Shown here: piece by piece, positions 21,463 to 33,005 of the stretch
Position numbering within the stretch: the first letter of the stretch is position 1
Layout of the letters: each line of letters begins with the position of its first letter
From: Luzula sylvatica
Lineage: Eukaryota > Streptophyta > Magnoliopsida > Poales > Juncaceae
Reading direction: 5' to 3'
DNA: 64,000 nucleotides
Assembly: GCA_946800325.1 (NCBI GenBank)
Contig: OX326958.1
Location: forward strand, 31,107,314 to 31,171,313
Notes under the pieces: generated by a model
The model's database searches: none
The model's input: the letters and a program-made list of their open reading frames with translations, nothing else
Told to the model about the DNA's origin: nothing
Program-made: the position numbers and the translations under genes

Positions 21463-22927
21463 TTACTGCATTGTTGCATCGATATTCTTTGCCCCTTTGA
21501 TTGATTTTTTTCCTTCAATAATGGGTTCCACTAAATTGTCGAGCTCGTCTACTAAATCATCAACCTTTCCAAAGAAGAAAAAAATTAAACAAACAAGTTT
21601 TATATTAATTGAAAATAACAAGTATGGAAATGCGATATTTAATGCAATCATCAAATTATTGGTGCATGCATAGAGTTGATTCGTTCATGGGTCAATTGTG
21701 GATTAATTAATTAAGCATGTGCACAAGCACATGATTAGAATAATTGATTTGCTAACTACTTAATTAATACCGATGAATGATTTACATATTTATACATCTA
21801 AAAATCAGAAATATCATATTGAAATACCTCTTTTACTGCTGATTCGATCAGTTGTGCATCCTTATCGACTTCTTCAGCAATTTTTTCTACTCTCGACACG
21901 ACCTTTTTCAGATTCGAGTTTTCGGGAAGTGATTTTTCGAGATCTTCTGCCATCCCGTCTGTCACCTCCGCCACCTTCTCCACCACATCTAATATTGTTG
22001 TCGTCGTTTTCTCCACTTGATCTGATGCACGTACAACGCAAGTTTATTTTTCGAGAAGTCAAAAGAAAATAGCTTATTTTCAAAATAAAAGATGTAATAT
22101 TTTCAAGGTCATGTAAGTAAAAATGTTTAAAATGAAATGACTTAAATGTACCTTCAATGCTTAAAAATCTCTTGTAGAATGGTGATATTAGTAGTAGGAT
22201 AGAACCCAAGATCCAGCCGGCCCTGGAAAAAGGTATGAAGGTCAATTAGATAAAAACAAATCTACAAGTCTACAAACTTTTTTGATAATTAACATGACAA
22301 ATTTAACATCAAGTTAACAATTGGATACTTGTCATGTATTGTAAGTTTCAAAAGGATAAAAATAGTATTTTAGATTTTTGAAATGTTAAATTGATATTTT
22401 TTTTATATTTTGGGTTTTCAGAAGGGTAAATATTTAAATTAAAAGAAGGAATATTACCACACAACAAATAGAAGAAAAGGTGTAAATTAAAAGACTGAAT
22501 TTTTGCAATGGTATACTTACCAAGAAGGAATAGTGGGAAGAGAAAAGTTTGGCAATTTTGGGATTTTATGTTCCTTGTTGTCAGTCAACCTATACAAATA
22601 TTTGCAAAAAATATTTAGTTAACAAATCCAATGAATATATATAACAAAAAAAAAAAACATTTTCAATTTAAAAAGATTGAAAAATAGTACAAAACTATAC
22701 TTGTTCTCATCTTTCTTCTCTTGATCAGGATCCAAAGGAACATTAGTATCGCCCATTTGTTCAGCTCGAACTATCAGCAAAGGAAGAAGCCGTCGTGTCT
22801 GCGAACCGCAACAAATCGCGACGGCCCGCCATGGGATGCTCAAACAGTTGGAAGATCGAGACGCAGATCTCGACGAAGAGAGATTTACTCTCGAAAGGTT
22901 ACTTGAAGGCACAAGAGAGAGACTCAT
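21463..22927 (-). CDS. Organelle-targeted single-span acidic helical protein, paralogue B
   Basis: Five exons by splice reading: 22701-22927, 22521-22589, 22152-22222, 21828-22021, 21463-21564; 220 residues, all introns GT-AG. The first exon (MSLSLVPSSNLSRVNLSSSR) is rich in Ser/Arg and poor in acids, like a chloroplast transit peptide. Exon 2 is KIPKLPNFSLPTIPSW. Exon 3 gives the membrane span (WILGSILLLISPFY). Exon 4 is an acidic helix (EKTTTILDVVEKVAEVTDGM), and exon 5 ends in VDDLVDELDNLVEPIIEG. Intron phases equal those of the gene at 13985-15661. A TATA box (minus strand, about 23005-23012) is 80 bp upstream. Function unknown; targeting is inferred. Confidence 0.8.
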
Positions 22928-24352
22928 TTTGAGTTTTTGTTTTGTTTTGAAAGAGAGTAGTTTTTGAGTTATTAATAGAGTTGTTGGCTTACTATTTGAG
23001 AGATTATATATAGTGGTGGTGGTGGTCTTGCAGGTTAGGTATATTAAACAAGATTTAGGGTTGTGCATGTGGAGCAAATAATAAAACTGAGAAATGGGGG
23101 AACACGAGGTTTAATGCAACAAGGCTGGAATATGGTTGGAAATTTCCTACCAAAATATTAACATTTATTTGTTTATTTTTCTTTGCAAGCTTATTTTCAA
23201 ATTTCAATGCAGCACGTGATCACAATTTCAAGAGTCAAGAAAGAGGATATCATCATTTCAATAGTCAAGAGAAGGAAAATTATAAGATAATAATCATATT
23301 GGCATGTGCGTTCTGGAACTTTTGCCATAACTTGTGTTCATTGATTGAATACTCCCCACAACGTGTTCGCTTCTTGGGAAAAAATAAAGTTGAAACTTTT
23401 GTGAAAAACCAAAAAGTTTGAAATGTCGAACGAGAAATAATCCGAAAGTGAAAAGTAATAGCATAATTTTATTTGATCATATAAGATCAAGTACATTTCA
23501 TAGAAAATATGTCGATGTTATTGGGGATGATTTTAATTTTCATAAATTGATAATTCTTATTCTATAATAATTGAATTAAAAACATAAAAACAAAATCAAA
23601 ATTTAAATTTTAACACGTAACGGTTTTAGAAGTGGGACAATAAATCCCACTCTAAACTTTTCAAAAAATAAAATAAAAATAAAAACAAAATCAAAGATAT
23701 ACAAATCTGTGTAATTAGAATACAATATTTTTCAAGCTGAATTGGAGACGGAGGCTCCATTTGCTATTTCTCCTCTTGTTAGAAAAATACCGGGTTATAT
23801 ATATGTAGAGGATATTGATCATAAATTAGATATTGTATTCACACTATAAAATATTTCAACTTAATTAATTCAATCCACACCTTACACCTCATCATCATGC
23901 TGCCAATCATGTTGCGAGAGCATGCTGTGTAGAATTACTCAACACTAATTGATGAGGTGACAAAGTGTCTTTAGTTGAATTGATTAATACTTTTAATTGA
24001 ATGAATTAACGAGTTAATTGACTGTTTAATTTAATTGACATGTCAATTAACATGTATTAATATTAACATATTAAAATAAATTGACGTGTCAATTAACCGT
24101 GTCAATTAACAATTAATTAGAGTGTTAATCAATTCATTTTGCCACCTCGTCAAGAAAATTGGGATGAGTTTGGAAAGGCCAAATATATTTTTCCAAAAAT
24201 ATATATAACGACGAGTATTCATGCAAGGTCAGTTGGAGTGGTGTCCTAGTTTTGTGTGTGAGTTGAGATAAAATGAATACATAATATAGTATTTCGTTCA
24301 ATGAATAAAATAATTTTGTATGCATTCCCGGCCATAGGCATAGGCTTATGAG
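22928..24352. other. Promoter of paralogue B and intergenic DNA
   Basis: Contains the TATATATAA box of the minus-strand gene near 23005. The rest is A/T-rich. TTGACACGTTAATTG-type words recur near 24000-24110 (GTCAATTAAC repeated four times). No gene seen. Confidence 0.5.
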
Positions 24353-25250
24353 TAGGGGGGTTAACTGGTCGGATATTGTTTGAATCGATCTGAATCGTAT
24401 TTGAAAAATATTCGAATTTGGAAAAATATTTTCGAGTCAGATTGGTATTAGTTTATATGGATTCAGATTCGGATCTAGGTATTAAATTTTTAGTCGAATC
24501 CAAATTCGAATAAAATTTATAAATGAATACCAGTTTTGTTGAAATGACGATTCCATTCGTATTAATATCCAATAGGCAATGACTCTCTTACAATCCATAA
24601 TAATAACCAACAAGTAACAACTATATTTTATTTTTTACTAGTACATATACATACTCTTAGTTTTTCCTTTCTCCAAGTTCATTTCCTTCTTTCTCTTATT
24701 TTTATATTAATTTATAACTTATTATACAAATTAACATATTTATTTATTCTAAAATTACAAAATAATCGGGACTAGAGGTTTAAAAGTTGTGGAGTTCTAT
24801 GATACACTCTTTTAAAAAGATATTTTGGGTATTTATAAAAAATCAATTCGAAATTCTTGAAAAATGAGAAAAAAAGCCAGATCGATGAATGAAATTCCCA
24901 CACCACAGCTGATGGTCCAGCTAATATGATAGGTTTTGACGTCTCCTCCTTCCGCGGGACCTGGACTAGCTCTTCCTCGTATCACTCTAATACCAAAATC
25001 TGAGTGTTCTTGACTCTTCCGTTGGATAAGAACCTCTTTTAAGTTACTCATATTCTTTCTCCCTGGTTTTTTCGAGATCCTACTTTCCGATATGAGTAAC
25101 TTAAAAGAGCTTTTAATATTATATTATAACATAATATTATATGTTTCCATATCTGACATTCGTATCCAATAATGTTCGAACCGTAGGATCCGAACAGTTT
25201 ATATGGATATGGATCTGATGTGATCACTATCCGAACCGTTGACACCCTTA
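24353..25250. mobile_element. Probable hAT MITE, about 900 bp
   Basis: Right end is TAAGGGTGTCAACGGTTCGG (inverted), the same end type as the hAT at 6986-10976. Left end is TAGGGGGGTTAACTGGTCGG. Flanks CTTATGAG/CTTATACA match 5/8. Subterminal GGATATGGATCTGAT-like words are also shared with the 6986 element, so this may be its deletion derivative. No transposase seen. Confidence 0.62.
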
Positions 25251-25630
25251 CTTATACATACTCATGGCCTAGGGTCCAGTTTTCAGAGGGGCCCAACGTT
25301 TTATATATTATTATGTGTTTGTATATGCATTAAAGTGATAAAATAAGTTTCTAAGTAAAACATGCACGGGCCACACTAAATTACTTCGAATATGATTTTT
25401 AATCTTACAAAAAATCAATAATATCAGTTTATTAATTAAATCGGTTATTAGTATTTTGTGCCATTAATATTCATTAATCACATTATTATTTTAAGTTGCT
25501 TAATTATTCAAGTAACTAATGTTTGTGCATCTCTAAGTTTCATTTTTAGTCTTTCAAATAATGCTAAAATTATAACCATTATATTTTGTGTCTTTTAGAC
25601 GCATAAATAAATTTATTTCGATCGATTTAG
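25251..25630. other. Intergenic, A/T-rich
   Basis: No gene or bounded element recognised. Confidence 0.45.
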
Positions 25631-26282
25631 CAATGGTAAGCGTGAATTTTCTTCGAAGTTTGATGCTCGTACGAGTTTGATTCGAGATCGTTCGCTAATT
25701 GTCTGTTCGAAAATCTTATCGAATAAAACCGAACTAATCATACTTGTTAAGAAACCAACCAAACTCCAATTAGAATGTGTAAATTCGAGTTCTTTCGAAT
25801 TTTCGATAAGAATAATCCATGAGTCCATATATATTATAATATATATAATCTTTATAATTCATATCATTAACTGGTATAATTTAAAGTGCATATAATCCAT
25901 AAACGGGACATTTCGAGTTCATTAACCTCTATTTCCATTTGTCCCCAAAGTTGTTTATATTTATATTTTGTGGTTTGCGAACCATATTTTATTTTTTGAG
26001 GTTAAATAATTAGAAGTTTAGTATATGTTTTGTGGTAATTTTTAATGTTTTAATTTGGTAATTTTTTATTATTAACGAAACATAAATGAAATGGATTGAA
26101 TTTGAAATTTTATATGGTTTTGAACTAATATTGAACGAACCGAATTATACAAAACTTTAACGAACTGAACTCAAATAGTGAAAAAATATTGGAAACTTAT
26201 CGAACGACCATGTTCGATTAGCTTTCAAACCGAACTCGAACATGATTCGGTTCCTTCAAGTTCGTTTTGTTAAGAGCCCTTG
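25631..26282. mobile_element. Probable hAT MITE with GAACCGAA words
   Basis: Ends are CAATGGTAAGC and, inverted, CAAGGGCTCTTAAC, a common plant hAT end. Flanks CGATTTAG/CGATGATT agree at 5/8. Subterminal TTCGAACC/CGAACCGAA words occur in both halves. Boundaries are uncertain. Confidence 0.5.
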
Positions 26283-29021
26283 CGATGATTATAGATTTTA
26301 GATTGAATTTCTTGAGTTTTGTTTTAAAAAATCTAATTGACATTCATTCAGGTCCGGTCCCAGACTTTCGAGTACCCGAGGTCTATTTTGAAAATAAACC
26401 AATATACAATTAATTTATTTGAAAAAAATATTAACGTGTGTTGTCATAATATATTGTGTGGATTATTGATGCTCTAAATTTTTTTCAATAGATTCAAGAT
26501 TCAAATGTCGGTTAGATCAAATTTTTGTTAATATTTGCATTGAATTTTGGAATATTTTTTTAAAAAAAAGTAGTTTGTGGGATTTGAATCCATGATCTCT
26601 CCTAAGAGAAACAATTGTTATACTGATAAAATATATTGAACCCTTACATACGTGCACTGTTTTTCGAAATTTGAAGGGGCATGACATCGTTGGTCCTTAC
26701 AAAGATCCGTCCCTACGCAAGATCGATACGATGATTGTAAATGACTTAGATGGGAAGGAATAAACCATTTAATGACTTGATTTCCTGATTAAGGTCGAAT
26801 CAAATTCAATTTGTTAGTCGGTTTGTGTCAATTAACAAAGTAATTAAAAGTATTATATTAAGATAACTGAAATAAAAAGAAGATATACCGAATGAATCAA
26901 TTTCGTTAACAACAAAATTGATTGTAGAGTTCGATTGTTGCGTAAGATTTGACTATTTTTTAGTTGCTAGTTGACCGATTTAACTCGCATCTTTTTGAGC
27001 TAAAGAGTTAAATGGAAATGCACAATTGTGGGGAGGATTCGTTTCCAGGGACATCAAGCTTCAAACCCAAATAAATAAACTTTATGATTTAATATTTATT
27101 TAGGCCATTTGATATTTATGACCCGTTTGTTTTATTAGCTTGGCCCAGTACTATTGATTTTTCATGTTAGTTTGGCCCAGTATTGATGGTTTAACACGAT
27201 TTTTCTCTGTGCCAATTCCAAAAAAGAAAATATTAAATCATGTTCGCATTTACCTACATGTTTCGTGCAAACAAAGCTTGCACAAGAGAAAAGTATCTCA
27301 ATATCACATTTCGATCTACTTTCTTTGTCATACTACATGAAAATGTGCAAGGCTCAAGCTTCATTAAGATGGTTAATTTGTTTTGTTATAAACAAATGTA
27401 ATTCACGAATTGTGAATATATTTAGTTTTATATTTTTATACTATAGTTAATTTGTTGATGTCTAAATAATATATAAAAAAAACATTGGAGAGTCTTCTTT
27501 TGTTGTTACCTCAGGTGGAGTGGCAGTGGTGGTGGCGGTACTATAACGAAGCAAAATCAAGCATAAAAATCTAGAAAAAGGTGATGTTTGATTGATATTT
27601 GATATATTCCTCTACCTTTTTAATTTAATCCTCCAATTGTGTACAATGCATATTTTTTTACTGCCGTACTTTATATTCTTAATCATGAGCTCAAAGACCT
27701 TTTTGGGCTTTAACTTTTAAACACTGCACTTGTAAACACTCCACTTGTGTCTATGGGATCTATATTGGGCTGTATTCCTCCTTAAATAGAACATTTTTTT
27801 TTTTTTAAATAAATAAACAAATAAATATTGGGAGATGATTAAGTAAAAGTTAGTAAATTTTTTTGATATATTGTAGGATACTATATGGATTTTTGGTACC
27901 ATTGTTGTTACATTGGGGGATGATTGTGTAAAATTTAGTTTGTTGTTAAATAACATTTTATTATTAACAAATTGTTAATTACGAACATTTGAGATATTAT
28001 ATGAATTATAGTTAAATAATTTTATAAGTGAATAAACTACTCGTGACAGAAAACTTGCGTGCACGATCCTCTTAACGTCTATTTTTTTCTCACATTCATA
28101 CCCCACTAAGATTATATTTTTGGTTGATAAACCTCCCGAAACAATTTGATCGTGACCAACACTACATTATAAATGCAAAAAATGGAGGAAACAATTTGAA
28201 AGTGATCTTAAAAGACGAGACTCGACGATGACATAGAAAGTTGCTAGGCATGATGAAAGAAAAATAAGACTTTTCAATCAATATTGAGCACAAAAAACAA
28301 TCCAAGAGAAAACAAAAATGGATCTAAATGAACAATCCTTAGTCCTTACACTGTGTACGTATTTTTGAGCTTACTTTTTTTTTCTTTTCTTCTCATGATA
28401 CGATATTCATCTTACTTTTAATACCGTATATTATGTAAATACATATTCGAGTACACCATGTTTTGGAGTAATGAAAATGAAACTCTTAACCAAGTTTTAC
28501 AAAAACTTATGAAAATACATATTCGCAATAAACCGGATATGCACAATAACAAACGGCGACCACTTTCAGTCTTTAATCAAAGAGGAGCACGGCAAATGGG
28601 AAGCACCGTAGGCAATCAGGGTGAGTATTTGGAAGGATCGAAATGCGAGAGTATTCCAACACAACAAAAAGTCTCCAATATAAGTAGCTTATAAGGCTTT
28701 TGAGGATTCTTGTAGATGCTCTCAAAAGTTTTTGTACATCAACAACGGATAATTTTATTACTGCAAATTAATTAAACATGATTTTTAACTTATCTATTGT
28801 TATATATTTTATTCATCAATAATTAACTTGATGATATGGCAGGTCATTCATCAAAACTAGCATGCACATTTTTTGAACCCTCGTGCTTTCGATATCATCA
28901 AGACTCGAAGCCATAATAATTAGTGGAAACACATAAATTTATAAGAACAAAAATACATTATATTTATTACTTATTAGGGTATTATGATATCTAGAAAGAA
29001 CAAAAAATAGATCTGGTGCAA
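26283..29021. other. Long intergenic stretch, no gene supported
   Basis: A/T-rich. At 26575-26640 (minus strand) there is a tRNA-like pair of promoter boxes (A-box-like TATCAGTATAACAATTG, B-box-like GATTCAAATCCC), a possible SINE remnant without clear ends. CAGGTCCGGTCCCAG at 26351 and its loose inverse near 26705 may bound an old Tip100-like element holding it. Minor ORFs near 28458 have no recognised domain. Confidence 0.45.
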
Positions 29022-30177
29022 CTAAGAGTTCGACTCGTCGTGTATCCTGCCTAACATTTGATGGACCGCCGTCGCAATCTCGTCCACAGATGTTAGTTTG
29101 GATTCATCCTCCACCTACCAAACAAAATGAACAAGTGTGATTGTTCAATAAAAGGGCCACTAGCTTGACCATTAACTACTCAAATATTGTTATTTCTTGA
29201 TCCTATCTAACACTATAATATAAGTGCAAATGAAGTATTTCCATTCAAATATTACTTGGATCAAATAAAAATTTAGATAATTTACTCCCAAGAAAATAAT
29301 TAGTGATTGATACCTTGAGGCTGAAGGAATACATGATCATGTCGTTGACGGTCGTCATGTTGAGATGCAGCGGACACAAGTGCATCTCTTGCAATCCGGC
29401 GACTATCTTAACAAGTTGTCTCGGCCTCCGCCTCGTCACGATCTTCAAGTTGGCATGACTCTCGACTATCGTCACCTCCACGTCAGCCAAAATTGCTCGG
29501 CTCTCAGCAATATTTACACTGTTGTTATTAGGACTATCATCATTGCTGCTAGTATCACTGATATTGCTAGTAGATGAATATTGTGGAAAGGTTAAAAACG
29601 GGGCGAATGGAGAAGTTTTTTCGGCGCTATCAGATTGTTGATGTTTCGTTCTCTTTCGAACTTCGAGTGATTGGAGGAGCTGTTCGAGCTCCTTGACGTA
29701 GTTTATCGCACCCCCGACAATTGATGCTTGATCACCCTGTATTAATATAAATTATTACTATCAATGCCTAATTACATTTTCTATTATTTTAAGTACCCTT
29801 TGTGAATAGGATGGAGGCATAAGGGACCGAAGAGCGGAGAGATACTCGTTCATTAGCCTTCGCCGGTTACGTTCGACTGCAATGTGGGTCATCCTTTGAC
29901 TCTCAATCTCTTCTTTATTCTTCACATTCTTCGTTCTTCGCCTCTTTCTTCGACTCTCAATAGGACTCATCACCTCGGGCTTCACCATTATTGTCGGGGA
30001 CGGTGAATTTGCATCGAAGACCTCGAGATTCGTGTACAATGAGTCAAAGGGGTCCGGAGTATTATTATCATCACCAATAATAATGGTATCCAATTCACAA
30101 AGGGGGGCTTCATCATGATAGCCATGATAGTTGTAAGAAAAGAGGTCTTGTGGGAAAACTATTGCTTCTAAAGCCAT
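29022..30177 (-). CDS. bHLH transcription factor, bHLH94/96/99-type (subfamily Ia)
   Basis: Three exons: 29797-30177, 29314-29736 and 29022-29114, introns 60 and 199 bp, both GT-AG and phase 0; 298 residues. It begins [17 protein letters not shown], as in this subfamily. The nuclear-signal-like run [20 protein letters not shown] leads into the basic region ([18 protein letters not shown]), helix 1-loop ([20 protein letters not shown]) and helix 2 ([19 protein letters not shown]). Basic-region H-E-R residues predict E-box/G-box binding. The C-terminus has an ACT-like domain ([20 protein letters not shown]) ending in [16 protein letters not shown]. Relatives include SPCH/MUTE/FAMA stomatal regulators, but this is the sister bHLH94/96/99 group. 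Confidence 0.93.
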
Positions 30178-30280
30178 ATCTTTGGAGAATTAACCTAAGA
30201 TAAAGAACACACATGGAGTTTCGCATTTTGAAGAAGGATGGGGGTTATAAGAGCCCCAGCAAATTGCCACGTGACAGTAC
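30178..30280 (-). promoter_or_regulatory. bHLH gene core promoter with G-box
   Basis: On the minus strand, a TATA-like TTATAA (30245-30250) lies about 70 bp upstream of the ATG. A perfect G-box CACGTG (30268-30273, context GTCACGTGGC) is 18 bp further upstream. G-boxes bind bHLH and bZIP factors, so self- or cross-regulation by bHLH proteins is possible (inference). Confidence 0.6.
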
Positions 30281-30397
30281 AGACACGAAGATATGTGGTG
30301 TGCTTAATTGCTTTTGAGTTTTGAGTAATGAAATGAGTAACAACTAGAAAAATGAACGGAAGAAACAAAAAAACGACTGCTTTAGTCTTTAGATTCT

Positions 30398-30531
30398 TTT
30401 TTTTGATAATAAACGGAGAAGCCTCGTATGTACTCCATCCATTGATGTTATTGGAGATCGAACTCACAACCTCTCACAACACATGAATTTTTGTGTCTCA
30501 CATTCAACCAACTAGGCCATGGGTCCATTGA
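30398..30531 (-). mobile_element. tRNA-derived SINE, copy 1
   Basis: 134 bp flanked by a perfect 15-bp target duplication TAGTCTTTAGATTCT (30383-30397, 30532-30546). On the minus strand it has A-box-like TGGCCTAGTTGG and B-box-like GAGTTCGATCT, and ends TTTATTATC plus an A run. It matches copies at 32536-32644 and 38144-38287. It sits 221 bp upstream of the bHLH start codon. Confidence 0.93.
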
Positions 30532-30546
30532 TAGTCTTTAGATTCT

Positions 30547-30856
30547 ACAGTTCCTACTAGCCGTTCAAGTTAAAAGTTGAAGCTTTTAATTAGTCCATTA
30601 ATAAAGTGGATTAGAGAAAACAAATCGAGATTAATGGTGTAAGTAAGTAAGTACGAGATAATGAATGAGAATGGCAGCCAAAAGCAGCAGTGGGTACCCC
30701 CACATAGCATGCATTCAAACAAAATCCAACATTTTGCAGATCTGACACGGTTGGATTTCTTTCTTGCCTAGTTTTGTTTTGTTTAGTTTTGTAGGTAGAT
30801 AATCAAATTTTAATTAAAAGGACCCAATATGTCTTATGATAATAAGGTTTAGGTTA
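30547..30856. other. Intergenic upstream of the bHLH gene
   Basis: No gene. Contains a TTTTGTTTTGTTTAGTTTTG pyrimidine/G run near 30770. Confidence 0.4.
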
Positions 30857-30955
30857 TCAATGATCTCTTGGTATAGTGGTAAACTGTTTAGTACAAGATA
30901 TCAAAGATAAATGGAATGGTTCAAATTTCATTGATATCACAAATAAAAAAATAAA
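30857..30955 (+). mobile_element. Possible SINE of a second family
   Basis: A-box-like TTGGTATAGTGGTAAA (30868-30883) and B-box-like GGTTCAAATTTC (30918-30929) are spaced as in tRNA-derived SINEs, followed by AAATAAAAAAATAAAA. Target duplication is not clear, and it is too divergent to be a working tRNA gene. Confidence 0.5.
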
Positions 30956-32520
30956 ATCAATAACATTTCTGTTTCACGAATTATATTTCACTTCAAAAAA
31001 GATAATAAAGTTTAGGTCTTTAACAGAGTAGTTCTTTCCAAATAAAATCCAGCACGTTACAATATTTACAGAAAGAAAAGATTTGTGATATATTTTTGTA
31101 CAATATATTTTTTAAAGTACAATATATTGTATTAGTTATAACTTCTAAAATAAATCTTTTAAGATTTGTGAAATCTTCTTTTTAGTTGTGTGCAATATCT
31201 TTTAAATATATAATATATTTTTTAAGTAAAGTTAAGTTATGTTTGATTTATATTTTATGAAATATGTATTTTCAAATATATGATATATCTTTAGATGTAT
31301 AATATATTTTCTTGAATATGTTGGACACATTTTTTTTAAATGTATAATATACTTTTTGAACTAAGATATGTTTTTTCAATTATAAAATTTTTAGGGAGTT
31401 TTAAAAAACCCCGAACTTTTCTCAAAATCGTAAAAATCTACTAACTTTTTGGACATTGAAACTCTCTAAACAAGTTTCATTTTCATTTACCCCTTATAAA
31501 AATTATATCTAACATTGGATTGTATGTTGTTAATTTTTTTGGAGCAAAAATATCCTCATCTATTCAATATTTAATTGTGCTGAACATTTAATATATAATT
31601 TCTTATTTTTTATACATAATAATATTAAATGTTCTAATATATTACTTATTACAATATTATATTATAGATATATAATAATATTTTTTAGAATAATATTTAT
31701 TATTATCTGAATTGTATCGTTATTAATTTTATAATATTAATTATAGTATAACATAGTATAACACAATAATATTAATTTTATAATACTACTGTATCGTTAT
31801 TATTTATATAATTTAGGCCATTCTTTATTAAATAAAAATCGTATTATAGAATAAAGATATTTTAGTAATTTTCAATTATTTACCATTTTAAATAATAATA
31901 CGATATTGGATTTGCCCAATGCTGTCAGGATTAAATAGAAAATAGAAAATGGGTTATTCCATTTCCATATTCTATTTTATCACATTCCGAACGTGCCCTC
32001 GTTATATCGATGACGTATTGACGTTATCTGACAATAATAAATAAGTAAATGAATTTTAATTAACACCTCAATATGTATTAAATAATTATATATTAAATAA
32101 GAAAATAAATTCAATTAATTTTTTTAATCTTACACTTACTTTTAGCTCCTTTAATCGACAAGAATGCAAAAGAGCCAACCTAATTAGTCTAGCTAGTGTG
32201 TTCCATCTGACAATTTATGTGGCATCCTGTCGATGGGCCACAGTGGCGCGTTCGCATTTTGAAATCGTGCATATTTTTTCATTTTGATCCTCCCACTTTA
32301 ATTTATCACACTTTGTTGTCAATTTACATTTGGAAAAATATATTTGTCGTCTTTAAATTTCCTCCTACCAATTGGAATAATTGTTGAATGTTTTATTTAA
32401 AATTTGCGAATCTTCACGTGATTTGTAGTGGAATGAGGAAACAAATAAAAAATAATTACTGAAATAAAATGACAAATTTTTTTTGGAACCAAACAAAAAA
32501 TTTGTGATTTTATACTGATG
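30956..32520. other. A/T-rich intergenic with degenerate ATATATT repeats
   Basis: From 31080 to 31400 words like TGTATAATATATTTTT recur in loose tandem, similar to 40860-41140. At about 31387-31560 AACTTTTTGGACATTGAAACTC.. resembles an arm of the Mutator-like foldback family, but its partner arm was not found. No gene seen. Confidence 0.45.
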
Positions 32521-32535
32521 AAATATACCGAATCA

Positions 32536-32644
32536 GTCAATGGACCCATAACTCGGTTGGTTGAGTGTGAGAGGTTATTGATTCGATTCTTATTGACATC
32601 AATTGATGAAAGATATATGAGCCTTCTCTATTTATTATCAAAAA
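32536..32644 (+). mobile_element. tRNA-derived SINE, copy 2
   Basis: Flanked by a perfect 15-bp target duplication AAATATACCGAATCA (32521-32535, 32645-32659). A-box-like AACTCGGTTGGTTGAG and B-box-like TTGATTCGATTCT; 3' end TTTATTATC plus A run. Same family as copies 1 and 3, shortened between the boxes. Confidence 0.92.
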
Positions 32645-32659
32645 AAATATACCGAATCA

Positions 32660-32918
32660 ATAATATACAATATTTGCCGAAAATCTTGCCCTCCCATTGT
32701 TCTCTAGTTCAAAGTACGCAAAGACACTTTGCATCGTCTTAAATGTTGCCTTTTAGCGGTGACCAAGGCCACCCCTCCACCATGTCAATTGTGACAAATA
32801 ACACATACCCATAATTTCAAAAACCCCAACAATATTGAAATTTAGGATTTAATTTTATAGTAGAGAGTATTGTCAGGATTGAAGTTTGGGGATGATTATC
32901 AAAGATCTTAAACAATAA

Positions 32919-32960
<42 letters not shown>

Positions 32961-33000
32961 AAGGAATATTGAATTATTTTGTAGAGTAGGTGCACACAAA
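32660..33000. other. Intergenic with (GA)n microsatellite
   Basis: A pure GA run spans 32922-32957. No gene seen. Confidence 0.6.
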
Positions 33001-33005
33001 ACAAT

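Noticed and set aside
26352..26715. Old Tip100-like element
   Set aside because: The end motifs are only loosely inverse and no target duplication is visible; mentioned only in the region note.
30857..30955. tRNA gene
   Set aside because: Only A- and B-box-like motifs are present; no cloverleaf arms can be formed, and an A-rich tail follows. The three clear SINEs were likewise not called as tRNAs.
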